From NCBI RefSeq assembly GCF_030548465.1, contig NZ_JAUOSF010000008.1:62001-126000 (forward strand): a stretch of 64,000 nucleotides of DNA. Direction: 5' to 3'. Position 1 is the stretch's first letter, and every line of letters starts with the position of its first letter. The translations under genes and the position numbers were made by a program. Below the pieces are notes generated by a model. The model saw only the letters and a list, made by a program, of their open reading frames with translations. It had not been told where the DNA came from and did no database searches. Positions 19,310 through 28,753 of the stretch are shown piece after piece. This DNA comes from Tamlana sp. 2_MG-2023. GTDB lineage: Bacteria > Bacteroidota > Bacteroidia > Flavobacteriales > Flavobacteriaceae.

Positions 19310-21817
19310 ATGCGACATTTAAAAGTTTTAAAATCAGTATCAATTTTATCTCTTTTGGCGATATTATTTTTGTCATGTGAAGTAAAAAAAGGCACTACCC
19401 CCATTCCTGATCAAAATTTCAACAAGGATTGGTTATTTAAAAAAGACACATTAATTGATGCGGAAAAATCGGCATACAACGATAGTGGTTGGAGAAAACT
19501 AAACCTACCTCATGACTGGGCCATTGAAGGTCCATTTGATAGTAAGAATAACGCAAGAAATGGAGGTCTTCCTATTGACGGTATTGCGTGGTATAGAAAA
19601 CATTTCACTATTGAAAAGGACCATAAAAACAAACAAATATCTATCGAATTTGATGGTGCCATGGATAATTCCAGAGTTTATATTAACGGCGCATTTGTTG
19701 GAGAAAGACATTATGGCTACAGCGGTTTTGAGTATGATTTAACGCCACATATCAAATTTGGAGAGGACAATGTTATAGCAGTACAATTGGCTCCCGAAAT
19801 TTTATCGGAACGCTGGTATCCTGGAGCAGGTATTTATCGTGATGTTAGATTAAAAATTAATGATAATGTACATATTCCACAATGGGGAACTTATATCACA
19901 ACCCCTAATGTTTCCAAAGAAATAGCAACGGTTAATATTGAAACAACCATTAAAAACGCCAACCAAACAACAAAACCAGTTGTATTAAATACGTCTATAG
20001 TTGATCAAAATGGTAATGAGGTTGCAAGCGCTATAGAATCGGTTTCAATCGATGCATCATCCTCTAAAAATATCATTCAGAAAATTTCTGTAGACCAACC
20101 GATGTTATGGGATATTGGAATTCCAAATTTATACAAGGCTGTTAGTCAAGTTAAAATAGATGATCATGTGGTTGATGAATTTGAAACCGAATTTGGAATT
20201 AGAACCATAGAATTTAAAAAAGAAGGTTTTTATTTAAACGGAAATCTCGTAAAACTTAATGGTGTTTGTATGCACCATGACTTAGGTCCTTTAGGAGCTG
20301 CAGTAAATTACAGAGCTACAGAACGCCAAATGCAAATCATGCAAGACATGGGTGCTAATGCATTAAGGACGAGCCATAACCCGCCTTCGTCAGAAATGCT
20401 ACAAGTATGTGATCGATTAGGCATTGTGGTTATTGACGAAGCTTTTGATGAATGGAAATTGCCAAAAGTTCCGAACGGTTATAGTAAGTATTTTGATAAA
20501 TGGGCAGAAACAGATTTACGAGATATGATTAAGCGCGATAGAAATCATCCTTCTGTAATTATGTGGAGTATCGGTAATGAAATTTTAGAACAAGCCAAAT
20601 CAGATGGTTGGAAGATTGCTAAAATGCTTAACGACATTTGTCACGATCAAGACAACACACGACCTACAACTGCAGGTTTTAACTACTACCCTGCTTCTTT
20701 TAAAAACAAACTGGCTTATCAAATAGACGTTGTTGGGGTTAATTATAAACCTGCCTTTTATGGTGAAATTCGAGAAGAAAACCCAGAAATGATATTTTAT
20801 GGTTCGGAGACGTCTTCTCAAACAAGTACAAGAGGTTATTATGACCTACCTTTAGCTTATGATATAAAAAGAGAAACAAACCAAGTATCAAGTTATGATG
20901 TTGCTGTGGGACCACCATGGGCATATTCTCCTGATGTTGAATTTGATGCTCTAGAAAAGAACCCAGATGCCCTAGGAGAATTTATATGGACAGGATTTGA
21001 TTATTTAGGTGAACCAACGCCATTCGGCGGCCAGGACAACTCTACAAATGGTTATTGGAATGATGATTGGCCATCTCACGCCTCTTATTTTGCTCCTGTA
21101 GATTTATGTGGATTCCCTAAAGACAGATTCTATTTATACCAAAGCCAATGGACAACAGAACCTATGGTTCACGTTTTACCTCATTGGAATTGGGAAGGAA
21201 AAGAAGGAGAAACTATTCCCGTTTTCTCATACACAAACTGTGAAGAAGTAGAACTCTTTGTAAACGGAAAATCTTATGGTAAAAAAACAAAAGGAGTAGA
21301 TCTAACCGATGTTTTAACCGAGTACCGAGGATTTAACGATTCAGGATATGGTACTGGAAAAGGGGTTTTTAAATCAAAATACAGGCTATCTTGGTTCGTA
21401 CCTTATCAAGCTGGAAGCATCAAGGTTGTTGGTTATAAAAACGGAAAAGCAGTAACTTCCAAAGAAATAAAAACAGCTGGAAAACCGGCCAAAATTAAAT
21501 TAATCGCAGATAGAACTGTTATAGATTCTGATGGAAAGGACTTATCATTTATCACGGTTAGAATCGAAGACAAAGATGGAAATCTTTGTCCGAATGCCGA
21601 TAACCTAGTGAATTTTAACGTAACAGGCGCAGGTATAAATGAAGCTGTAGGAAATGGTAATTCAGCATCTTTAGAACCTTTTCAATCAGATAAAATAAAA
21701 GCCTTTTATGGCAAGTGTTTATTAATTGTAAAATCTAAAGAAACATCGGGAATAGTTACTATTCAAGCCAAGTCTAAAGATTTAGACTCAGAGCCTATTA
21801 ATCTAACTGTAGAATGA
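19310..21817 (+). CDS. GH2 beta-galactosidase-like lipoprotein
   Basis: 835 residues with a lipoprotein signal (AILFLSC, Cys23). Domains in order: GH2 sugar-binding (about 35-200), GH2 immunoglobulin-like sandwich (200-300), GH2 TIM-barrel (300-600), a DUF4982-like domain (640-710) and a C-terminal Ig-like domain. The acid/base is E424 in IMWSIGNEI and the likely nucleophile is E500 in FYGSETSS. Beta-galactosidases of this kind remove terminal beta-D-galactose from galactan oligosaccharides in the periplasm or on the cell surface. Its stop overlaps the next sulfatase start by 4 bases, so the two are co-translated. The family is certain; galactose is inferred from the PUL. Confidence 0.92.
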   Translation: MRHLKVLKSVSILSLLAILFLSCEVKKGTTPIPDQNFNKDWLFKKDTLIDAEKSAYNDSGWRKLNLPHDWAIEGPFDSKNNARNGGLPIDGIAWYRKHFTIEKDHKNKQISIEFDGAMDNSRVYINGAFVGERHYGYSGFEYDLTPHIKFGEDNVIAVQLAPEILSERWYPGAGIYRDVRLKINDNVHIPQWGTYITTPNVSKEIATVNIETTIKNANQTTKPVVLNTSIVDQNGNEVASAIESVSIDASSSKNIIQKISVDQPMLWDIGIPNLYKAVSQVKIDDHVVDEFETEFGIRTIEFKKEGFYLNGNLVKLNGVCMHHDLGPLGAAVNYRATERQMQIMQDMGANALRTSHNPPSSEMLQVCDRLGIVVIDEAFDEWKLPKVPNGYSKYFDKWAETDLRDMIKRDRNHPSVIMWSIGNEILEQAKSDGWKIAKMLNDICHDQDNTRPTTAGFNYYPASFKNKLAYQIDVVGVNYKPAFYGEIREENPEMIFYGSETSSQTSTRGYYDLPLAYDIKRETNQVSSYDVAVGPPWAYSPDVEFDALEKNPDALGEFIWTGFDYLGEPTPFGGQDNSTNGYWNDDWPSHASYFAPVDLCGFPKDRFYLYQSQWTTEPMVHVLPHWNWEGKEGETIPVFSYTNCEEVELFVNGKSYGKKTKGVDLTDVLTEYRGFNDSGYGTGKGVFKSKYRLSWFVPYQAGSIKVVGYKNGKAVTSKEIKTAGKPAKIKLIADRTVIDSDGKDLSFITVRIEDKDGNLCPNADNLVNFNVTGAGINEAVGNGNSASLEPFQSDKIKAFYGKCLLIVKSKETSGIVTIQAKSKDLDSEPINLTVE

Positions 21818-23196
21818 TAAATTTGAAAAACATACTATTTGCCACCTTACTTATAGCGGTAGTATTTCAGTTAAATGCACAAAAAAAACCCAATATCATT
21901 GTCATTTTAACCGACGACCAAGGGTGGGCAGATGTTGGGTTTAATGGAGGAACAGACATCCCTACCCCTAATTTAGATCAACTCGCTTCACAGGGGGTCG
22001 TCTTTAATAATGGTTATGTTTCTCATCCGTATTGTAGTCCTTCAAGAGCAGGGCTGTTAACTGGACGCTACCAAGCACGTTTTGGGCATGACTGCAATAT
22101 GCCTTATGAAGGAGAAAATGATGCCACAGTTGGAACACCTTTGTCTGAAAAAATGATTTCAGAAGCTTTAAAGGAACAAGGTTATAGAACAAGTGCTATA
22201 GGTAAATGGCATTTGGGAGATCACCCAGATTTATACCCGCCAGCTCAAGGTTTTGACCATTGGTTTGGCTTTCCTGGTGGCGGCATGAATTATTGGGGCA
22301 CACCAGTAAACGACATTCAAACCGTTTATCGTAATAGAAAGGAAGTTCCAGAAAACGAACTTACTTATTTAACCGATGACTTCACAAATGAAGCCATAGA
22401 CTTTATAACTAAAAAAGATAAAAAGCCATTTTTTATCTACTTAGCTTATAATGCGCCTCATGCTCCCGATCATGCAACCAAGCAATATTTAGAAAACACC
22501 AAACATATAGAATATGCAGGAAGAAGTATTTATGCTGCCATGGTAAATGCCGTAGATGTGAATGTTGGAAAAATAGACTCTACTCTGGTTGCAAATAATA
22601 TGAAAGACAACACCATCCTTGTCTTTTTAAGTGATAACGGCGGAAGAATAACGCATGCAGATAATAAACCTAATCGCGGACACAAAGGGATGTTGTTTGA
22701 AGGTGGCATTAAAGTTCCTTTTTTTATAACTTGGCCTAAAGCCATTAAGAAAGAACAAACTTACGACCCTATGATTTCTTCTTTAGATTTGTTTCCTACA
22801 TTTTTAAATGCAGCTGGAGGAAAAGCAAGCAAAGAAAAACAATTAGATGGTATAGATTTGATGCCTTACCTTTCTAAACACAACAAAAAAGTACCCCACA
22901 ACACCTTGTTTTGGCGATCTTCAGGCGGTTTTGAATACGCCATTAGAAAAGGGAATTACAAACTTTACAAAAGTGCTTACAAAGACAAAACCTTGCTTTT
23001 TGATTTAGAAAAAGACCCATTAGAGCGCCATGATATTTCGAACCATCATCCAGAAATTATAGTCAACCTAAATCAATCTTATAACGATTGGGATGCTAAA
23101 AATATAGCTCCAGGTTGGCTAGATCCTCATGCTAAAAATGTCCTTAAGGAGGAAAAAGCCTGGGAACAAAAACGACTTAATTCAACTAAAAAATAA
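21814..23196 (+). CDS. Family S1 sulfatase (CSPSR)
   Basis: 460 residues, signal peptide ending near LNAQ. The S1 sulfatase hallmarks are metal-binding VILTDDQGWADVG, the formylglycine site C74 in PYCSPSRAGLLTGR, IGKWHLG and LSDNGG. The cysteine needs conversion to formylglycine by a maturase. It is coupled to the GH2 gene upstream through an ATGA overlap, suggesting that desulfation and beta-galactose removal act on the same fragment. The position of the sulfate removed cannot be read from sequence. Confidence 0.93.
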   Translation: MINLKNILFATLLIAVVFQLNAQKKPNIIVILTDDQGWADVGFNGGTDIPTPNLDQLASQGVVFNNGYVSHPYCSPSRAGLLTGRYQARFGHDCNMPYEGENDATVGTPLSEKMISEALKEQGYRTSAIGKWHLGDHPDLYPPAQGFDHWFGFPGGGMNYWGTPVNDIQTVYRNRKEVPENELTYLTDDFTNEAIDFITKKDKKPFFIYLAYNAPHAPDHATKQYLENTKHIEYAGRSIYAAMVNAVDVNVGKIDSTLVANNMKDNTILVFLSDNGGRITHADNKPNRGHKGMLFEGGIKVPFFITWPKAIKKEQTYDPMISSLDLFPTFLNAAGGKASKEKQLDGIDLMPYLSKHNKKVPHNTLFWRSSGGFEYAIRKGNYKLYKSAYKDKTLLFDLEKDPLERHDISNHHPEIIVNLNQSYNDWDAKNIAPGWLDPHAKNVLKEEKAWEQKRLNSTKK

Positions 23197-23210
23197 CTAA
23201 ACCATATCAC

Positions 23211-24797
23211 ATGACTTTAGAACTAAAATCCAAACCTATAGTAAAATTTGTAGTGTTACTTGCTATAGCTTGCTCTGCTTTTAATTGTAAAAATTCAGAA
23301 AAAGAAAAGATTGAAACACAAGAAAACATAACACAAGAAACCAAGCCTAATGTTGTATTTATATATTTAGATGATTTAGGCTATGGAGACATTAGTGCTA
23401 ACGGTGCTACTGAAATAAACACACCTAATATTGACAAATTAGCTAATGGCGGTGTTCGTTTCACCAATGGTTATGCCACCTCAGCAACCTGTACGCCTAG
23501 TCGTTATGCGATTTTAACAGGGGTATATCCTTGGAGAAATAGTGATGCTCAAATATTACCCGGAACAGCACCTTTAATTATTGATACTGCCCAAACTACA
23601 GTGCCAAAAATGTTAAAAAAACAAGGTTATCATACAGGAATTGTAGGTAAATGGCATTTAGGTTTAGGTAATGGTCACGTCAATTGGAATGAACGTGTTT
23701 CACCTGGACCTAACGAAGTTGGCTTTGATTACGCTTATATTATGGCTGCAACCCAAGATCGTGTTCCAACCGTTTACATAAAGAATGGATTAGTAGATGG
23801 CTTAGATCCAAAAGATCCTATTGAAGTGAATTATAACAAGAACTTTGAAGGTGAGCCAACAGGAAAAGACAATCCAGAATTATTATCCATGAAATGGCAC
23901 CATGGTCATAACAATAGTATTGTAAACGGCATACCCAGAATTGGTTATATGAAAGGTGGAGAATTAGCAAAATGGAGCGATGTTGATATGGCAGATCATT
24001 TTCTTAATGAAGCCAAAAATTATGTAAAACAACATAAAAATGAGCCATTCTTCCTTTATTATGCCTTGCAACAACCGCACGTTCCCCGTACACCACATCC
24101 TCGTTTTGTAGGTAAATCTGGAATGGGCCCAAGAGGAGATGTTATTTTAGAAGCCGACTGGGTAATTGGGGAATTTATTAAAACTTTAGAAAAAGAAAAT
24201 CTATTAGAAAACACCATGATCGTATTTTCTAGTGATAATGGTCCTGTTTTAAATGACGGTTATTATGATGACGCGGTTGAAAAACTAGGAAATCATACCC
24301 CTTCAGGAGGTTTACGAGGTGGTAAATACAGTTTATTTGATGCCGGCACCCATGTACCATTCATTACCTATTGGAAAGGTAAAATTAAACCTACAGTCTC
24401 AAAGGCATTAGTTTGTCAGGTCGATTTATTAAGCTCAATTGCAAGTTTAGTTGGTAGCGATATAGAAACCAAGGATAGCCAGGATATCATAGAAGCATTT
24501 TTAGGTGAATCTCAACAAGGACGTGAAAATTTAATTCTTGAAGCAGGCCAAAAAACAGCCCTTAGAAGCGGAGATTGGGCGCTCATCCCTCCATACAATG
24601 GAAACGCCATTAACAAACAAGTTAATATTGAATTAGGAGTATCCAATTCCTATCAACTATATAATTTGAATGATGATCCAGGACAACAAAATGATTTGGC
24701 CAACATCAATAAAGAAAAGCTAGATGAAATGATTGCAACTTACGAAAACATTAGAGGTAAGGACAAAGTAAAAATTAAAGAGCTTGAATTAAAATAA
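23211..24797 (+). CDS. Family S1 sulfatase, lipoprotein (CTPSR)
   Basis: 528 residues with a lipoprotein-like signal (LLAIACSAFNC) and a short polar linker before the catalytic domain. Motifs: VFIYLDDLGYGDIS, formylglycine site C94 in ATCTPSRYAILTGVYPWR, VGKWHLG and FSSDNGP. The CTPSRY..LTG..PWR arrangement is that of arylsulfatase-A-like S1 enzymes. It starts 14 bases after the previous sulfatase and ends the transcription unit, because a strong terminator follows. It should be anchored to a membrane facing the periplasm or the outside. Confidence 0.93.
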   Translation: MTLELKSKPIVKFVVLLAIACSAFNCKNSEKEKIETQENITQETKPNVVFIYLDDLGYGDISANGATEINTPNIDKLANGGVRFTNGYATSATCTPSRYAILTGVYPWRNSDAQILPGTAPLIIDTAQTTVPKMLKKQGYHTGIVGKWHLGLGNGHVNWNERVSPGPNEVGFDYAYIMAATQDRVPTVYIKNGLVDGLDPKDPIEVNYNKNFEGEPTGKDNPELLSMKWHHGHNNSIVNGIPRIGYMKGGELAKWSDVDMADHFLNEAKNYVKQHKNEPFFLYYALQQPHVPRTPHPRFVGKSGMGPRGDVILEADWVIGEFIKTLEKENLLENTMIVFSSDNGPVLNDGYYDDAVEKLGNHTPSGGLRGGKYSLFDAGTHVPFITYWKGKIKPTVSKALVCQVDLLSSIASLVGSDIETKDSQDIIEAFLGESQQGRENLILEAGQKTALRSGDWALIPPYNGNAINKQVNIELGVSNSYQLYNLNDDPGQQNDLANINKEKLDEMIATYENIRGKDKVKIKELELK

Positions 24798-24810
24798 CAT
24801 TTCCTCCTAA

Positions 24811-24850
24811 AAATAAAGGGCTTTGAATTTGTATTCAAAGCCCTTTATTT
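24811..24850 (+). terminator. Rho-independent terminator
   Basis: An 18-bp perfect stem (AAATAAAGGGCTTTGAAT and its complement) with a TTGT loop lies 13 bases past the sulfatase stop. The A/T-rich base of the stem supplies the T-run. It closes the unit 19310-24797. Confidence 0.85.
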
Positions 24851-24977
24851 TATCCATTTTCCTCTATAAACGGCGAAAATTATATCTGATAATGATCAGC
24901 TTAATAATTAAGCCATGTATTATTCATTTGTTCTAATGTTTTGAACATATCGAATTCTACAAATCATATCTAGCAGC

Positions 24978-24985
24978 TATTTTTG
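24978..24985 (+). promoter_or_regulatory. Candidate -7 box upstream of the GH16-GH2-GH30 unit
   Basis: TATTTTTG matches the Bacteroidota consensus TAnnTTTG and lies 19 bases before the GH16 ATG at 25005, just after the preceding terminator. No TTG was found at a proper -33 distance, so support is modest. Confidence 0.3.
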
Positions 24986-25004
24986 AGTTCTAAATATTAA
25001 AAAT

Positions 25005-25886
25005 ATGATAGATTTCATAAAACTTCAATGCTTTCTACTAATTTGGTTTATTGCGCCGCTAGTTTCTGCTCAAAATTTAACCATTCCTCCAAAGAATTAT
25101 GTAGACTCTATTCAACTTGAAAATAGCGTTAGTAGAATAAACTCTAGATACCCTTTATCAGATCAAGGCAATAAAAAGCATTGGAAATTGCTGAAAAAAT
25201 ATTCCGATGAATTCAATAGTAAAACATTGAATGAAGATAAATGGTATCCTAATAACCCGAAATGGAAAGGAAGAGCACCAACCTATTTTCATGCTTCAAA
25301 TGTTAGCTTAGAAAATGACGAATTGGTAATTAGGATAAATAAACATGGTTCTGAAAAATTACCAGAAGACTATACACATTCTACGGGGTTTATAAAGAGT
25401 AAACAGAAATTTTTATATGGCTATTTTGAAGCTGAAGCAAAACTAATGGATGCACCGTGGGTTTCAGGATTTTGGATGACAAACGTAGATAAAGATTGGT
25501 GGACTGAAATTGATATTTGTGAAAATGCTCCTGGAGTAACCTATAATCGTCACGATTTAAATTCAAACATTCATGTATTTAGATCTCCAAAAGACCAAGG
25601 AGACATTAAAAAGCATTTCTCTAGAACGAAGAAGTATTTTTTTCCAGAAGAATTACAAAACGATTATCATGTTTGGGGATTAGAATGGACCAAAGATATT
25701 ATACGGTTTTATATAGATGGCATCCTATTTAGAGAAGCCAAAAACACACATTGGCATCAACCTTTAGAAATCAACTTTAATTGCGAATCAAACAAATGGT
25801 TTGGAGCCTTACCAGACAACAATAAGTTGGATGGCGCATATCACGTAAAATATTTTAGAGTATGGGAAGAAAAAAACAAATCATGA
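25005..25886 (+). CDS. GH16 endo-beta-galactanase (porphyranase/agarase-like)
   Basis: 293 residues, signal peptide ending near PLVSAQ, and a single GH16 beta-jelly-roll. The catalytic signature is E168-I-D-I-C-E173 within WWTEIDICENAPG; E168 is the expected nucleophile and E173 the acid/base. The segment WKGRAPTYFHASNV resembles beta-agarases and porphyranases, which cut internal beta-1,4 links of agar-type galactans. No carbohydrate-binding module or sorting domain is attached. The next GH2 gene begins inside the stop (ATGA). Whether it prefers porphyran or agarose is not decided by eye. Confidence 0.9.
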   Translation: MIDFIKLQCFLLIWFIAPLVSAQNLTIPPKNYVDSIQLENSVSRINSRYPLSDQGNKKHWKLLKKYSDEFNSKTLNEDKWYPNNPKWKGRAPTYFHASNVSLENDELVIRINKHGSEKLPEDYTHSTGFIKSKQKFLYGYFEAEAKLMDAPWVSGFWMTNVDKDWWTEIDICENAPGVTYNRHDLNSNIHVFRSPKDQGDIKKHFSRTKKYFFPEELQNDYHVWGLEWTKDIIRFYIDGILFREAKNTHWHQPLEINFNCESNKWFGALPDNNKLDGAYHVKYFRVWEEKNKS

Positions 25887-28753
25887 AAAAGGCGTTCACC
25901 ATCTTAATTCTGGTTATGATATCTTTACAGTTAAAGGCTCAAACTCTTCCTGAGGGAAACATTAAAACCGATAGAACCAAGACCAATCTAAATTTAGGTT
26001 GGAAATTTCATTTAGGTGACCTTAAAACAAAGCCAACCGCTATCAATTTTGATGACAGCACTTGGGAAAGTGTTTCCATACCACACACTACTAAATTAGT
26101 TTCTTATGAATTAGATAGCATAAAAGAAACTTGGGTTCAAGAAAAATACCTTCGTGATATTAGCTGGTACCGAAAAAAGCTAACCATAATTGCAGATACT
26201 ACTCAAAAAGTATTTATTGAATTTGAAGCAGTACACAACGCGACTGAATTATGGGTTAACGGTAAAAAAGTGGGGAATTATGCTGTAAACGGCTATACAC
26301 CCTTTCATTTCGATATTACCAATTTTGTAAAGTTTGGAGAAGAAAACACCATTGCTGTGAGAGCAAATAACACCTTTAACCAAACTATTGCTCCCGATCC
26401 TCATAGAACAGATTATGTCAAGTTTGGCGGTATTTACAGAGATGTATACTTAGTTACCACGAACAAGTTACACGTAAATTTTAATTGGGAAGACTATAAT
26501 GCTGGTGTACATATTACCACACCCACAGTGAATAAACACAACGGTACTGTAACGATAAACACAACTGTAAAAAATGAAAATATTTCTGAAAAAGATTCAA
26601 AAATAGTCACCAAGATCATCAACAAACAAGGTGTGGTCGTAAAGAAAATTACGGCCAGTAAAATAATTGGTGCCCATTCTACTTACACATTTAGACAAAC
26701 GGTTGCTTTGGAGGAGGACTATCATTTATGGTCTCCAGACTCTCCGTATTTATATCGTGTAAATTCTGTAATCTACGATAACGATACCCCTATTGATTTC
26801 GTAGAAAACCAATTTGGTTTTAGAAAATTTTCATTAGAAAAAGGCAAAGGGTTTGTTCTAAATGGAGAACCACTATTTTTAGTTGGCGTCAACCGTCATC
26901 AAAGCTACCCTAATATTGGTGATGCCGTTCCCAACGCTTTTCATTATAACGAAGCTTTACAATACAAGAAAGCTGGAATGAATATTATTCGTCTTTCTCA
27001 TTACACACAAGATGATGCTTTTTTACAAGCTTGCGATGAATTAGGGATTTTTGTTTATGAAGAACCTTCTACTTGGATTGAATGGGGTGATGATACATGG
27101 TTTGAAAACTTAGAAAAAGCAACAAGAACTATGATTAGAAATCACAGAAACCACCCTTCTATTATTGTTTGGGGCGCAGGCATTAATCACAGAGGCCCCG
27201 TACCAAGAATGCAAACTGTAGCTAAAGAAGAAGACCCTTTTAGATTAACAGCATCTGCTTCCGCACCCTGGAACGGTGTTAAAAATGAAGGCATTACCGA
27301 CATTCACGCCACTATGGATTACAGAAGAACCGAATTTCCAGAAAGCGCTTTTACTATGGTTATGGAACATGGAAGTTCTCCTAATTCTGAAGTTAATCAA
27401 TTTCATATTTCTAGATATAAGGCTAACAAAAATAACTTTGCAGCTATAACTTGGTTAGGTGCAGATTATAATCATTTACAACCCGACATAGTTGACGACC
27501 AATGGTCTAGAGATTTCATGACAACCTATGGTGTTCTTTCTCCGTACAGAATTCCTAAACCTGTTTATTATTGGTACCAATCGGAGTTGGTAAGTACACC
27601 TATGGTGCATATAGCTGATGAAACCGCTTCTAAGGATGGGAAAATTAGAGTTTTTAGTAATTGCCAAGAAGTTGAATTATACCTGGATGAAAAACTAATA
27701 GCGAGTAAGCTACCTGACCATGATATTACAAAACAAAATTTAAAACATCCCTCATTTACCTTTCGCCATCAGTGGACATCTGGAACTTTAAAAGCCATTG
27801 GTTATACAAATGGAGAAAAAGTAACAGAATTCACAAGACGTAAAGCAGGAAAACCACATCATATACAAGTTGAATTTAATATCAAAGACCAGCCTTTTTA
27901 TGCCGGCGGATCGGATATAAGATTAATATATGCTTCTATTTTAGATGAAAATGGAGAAGTGGTTACTAATACGAAAAATGAAATTCAATTTTTAGTTTCT
28001 GGTGCTGGTGAATTAATCGATAATGGTAAAATAGAAGCCAATCCTGCACTTGTTTATAATGGAGTCGCAGCTATGTATGTTAGAGGAACAAGCGATACCG
28101 GAACAATTACTATTACTGCAAAAGCGAAAGGTGTAAAGTCGGGAAAAGCAAGTATAACCACAATACCATACAATGTCAATGAAATTGAAAATAATGCCAA
28201 ACCAATCTATGACTATCCTATAGAGCACGTTGATATTGGTGGCAAGGAGCAATTAGTACAATTTGATTGGCAAGCATGGACGGGTCAATCAAATTCCGAC
28301 TTGACATTCAGTTTAAAGGACTTTGAAGCTAAAGCTGAAATTAGTTCGAACGAAAAAATTAATTGGTTGGGTGACACAGCCATGATTGGTGATTTAAGTT
28401 TTGTTGGTACCGATGGTGTATATGTTGAAAAAGGAGAATTGAGTATAAATATTTCTAATTTAAAAAAAGGAAACTATCAAATTGAATCCTTTCACCATTC
28501 TAGAAGAGGTCATGTAAAAATGACAAATGAAATTGAAGTCACTGTAAAAGATGCAAATGGCGTTTTCTCAAGAAAATCCGATGATCATATTGTAGATTAT
28601 TATTCACAAAATAACACAAGCGAACGCAAACCCCTATCGATAACATCCAATTTCTCTGTAAACGATACCAACTCTATTCAAATTAAATTCAAAAATTTAA
28701 ATACAGAGGGAGATTTATGGATAAATGGTTTCATATTAAAACAAATAAACTAA
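25883..28753 (+). CDS. GH2-family protein with altered acid/base motif
   Basis: 956 residues from the ATG at 25883, which overlaps the GH16 stop; a longer frame of seven more codons exists. Signal peptide (SLQLKAQ), GH2 sugar-binding, Ig-like and TIM-barrel domains, a DUF4982-like domain (about 600-670), an Ig-like domain, and a C-terminal beta-sandwich of about 150 residues that looks carbohydrate-binding. The acid/base motif, usually WSxGNE, reads IIVWGAGINHRG, with H436 where a glutamate would be expected. The nucleophile region is kept (TMVMEHGSS, E495). It is either a GH2 with an unusual mechanism or substrate, or a catalytically altered binder. It sits between GH16 and GH30 with overlapping ends. 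Confidence 0.88.
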   Translation: MKKAFTILILVMISLQLKAQTLPEGNIKTDRTKTNLNLGWKFHLGDLKTKPTAINFDDSTWESVSIPHTTKLVSYELDSIKETWVQEKYLRDISWYRKKLTIIADTTQKVFIEFEAVHNATELWVNGKKVGNYAVNGYTPFHFDITNFVKFGEENTIAVRANNTFNQTIAPDPHRTDYVKFGGIYRDVYLVTTNKLHVNFNWEDYNAGVHITTPTVNKHNGTVTINTTVKNENISEKDSKIVTKIINKQGVVVKKITASKIIGAHSTYTFRQTVALEEDYHLWSPDSPYLYRVNSVIYDNDTPIDFVENQFGFRKFSLEKGKGFVLNGEPLFLVGVNRHQSYPNIGDAVPNAFHYNEALQYKKAGMNIIRLSHYTQDDAFLQACDELGIFVYEEPSTWIEWGDDTWFENLEKATRTMIRNHRNHPSIIVWGAGINHRGPVPRMQTVAKEEDPFRLTASASAPWNGVKNEGITDIHATMDYRRTEFPESAFTMVMEHGSSPNSEVNQFHISRYKANKNNFAAITWLGADYNHLQPDIVDDQWSRDFMTTYGVLSPYRIPKPVYYWYQSELVSTPMVHIADETASKDGKIRVFSNCQEVELYLDEKLIASKLPDHDITKQNLKHPSFTFRHQWTSGTLKAIGYTNGEKVTEFTRRKAGKPHHIQVEFNIKDQPFYAGGSDIRLIYASILDENGEVVTNTKNEIQFLVSGAGELIDNGKIEANPALVYNGVAAMYVRGTSDTGTITITAKAKGVKSGKASITTIPYNVNEIENNAKPIYDYPIEHVDIGGKEQLVQFDWQAWTGQSNSDLTFSLKDFEAKAEISSNEKINWLGDTAMIGDLSFVGTDGVYVEKGELSINISNLKKGNYQIESFHHSRRGHVKMTNEIEVTVKDANGVFSRKSDDHIVDYYSQNNTSERKPLSITSNFSVNDTNSIQIKFKNLNTEGDLWINGFILKQIN

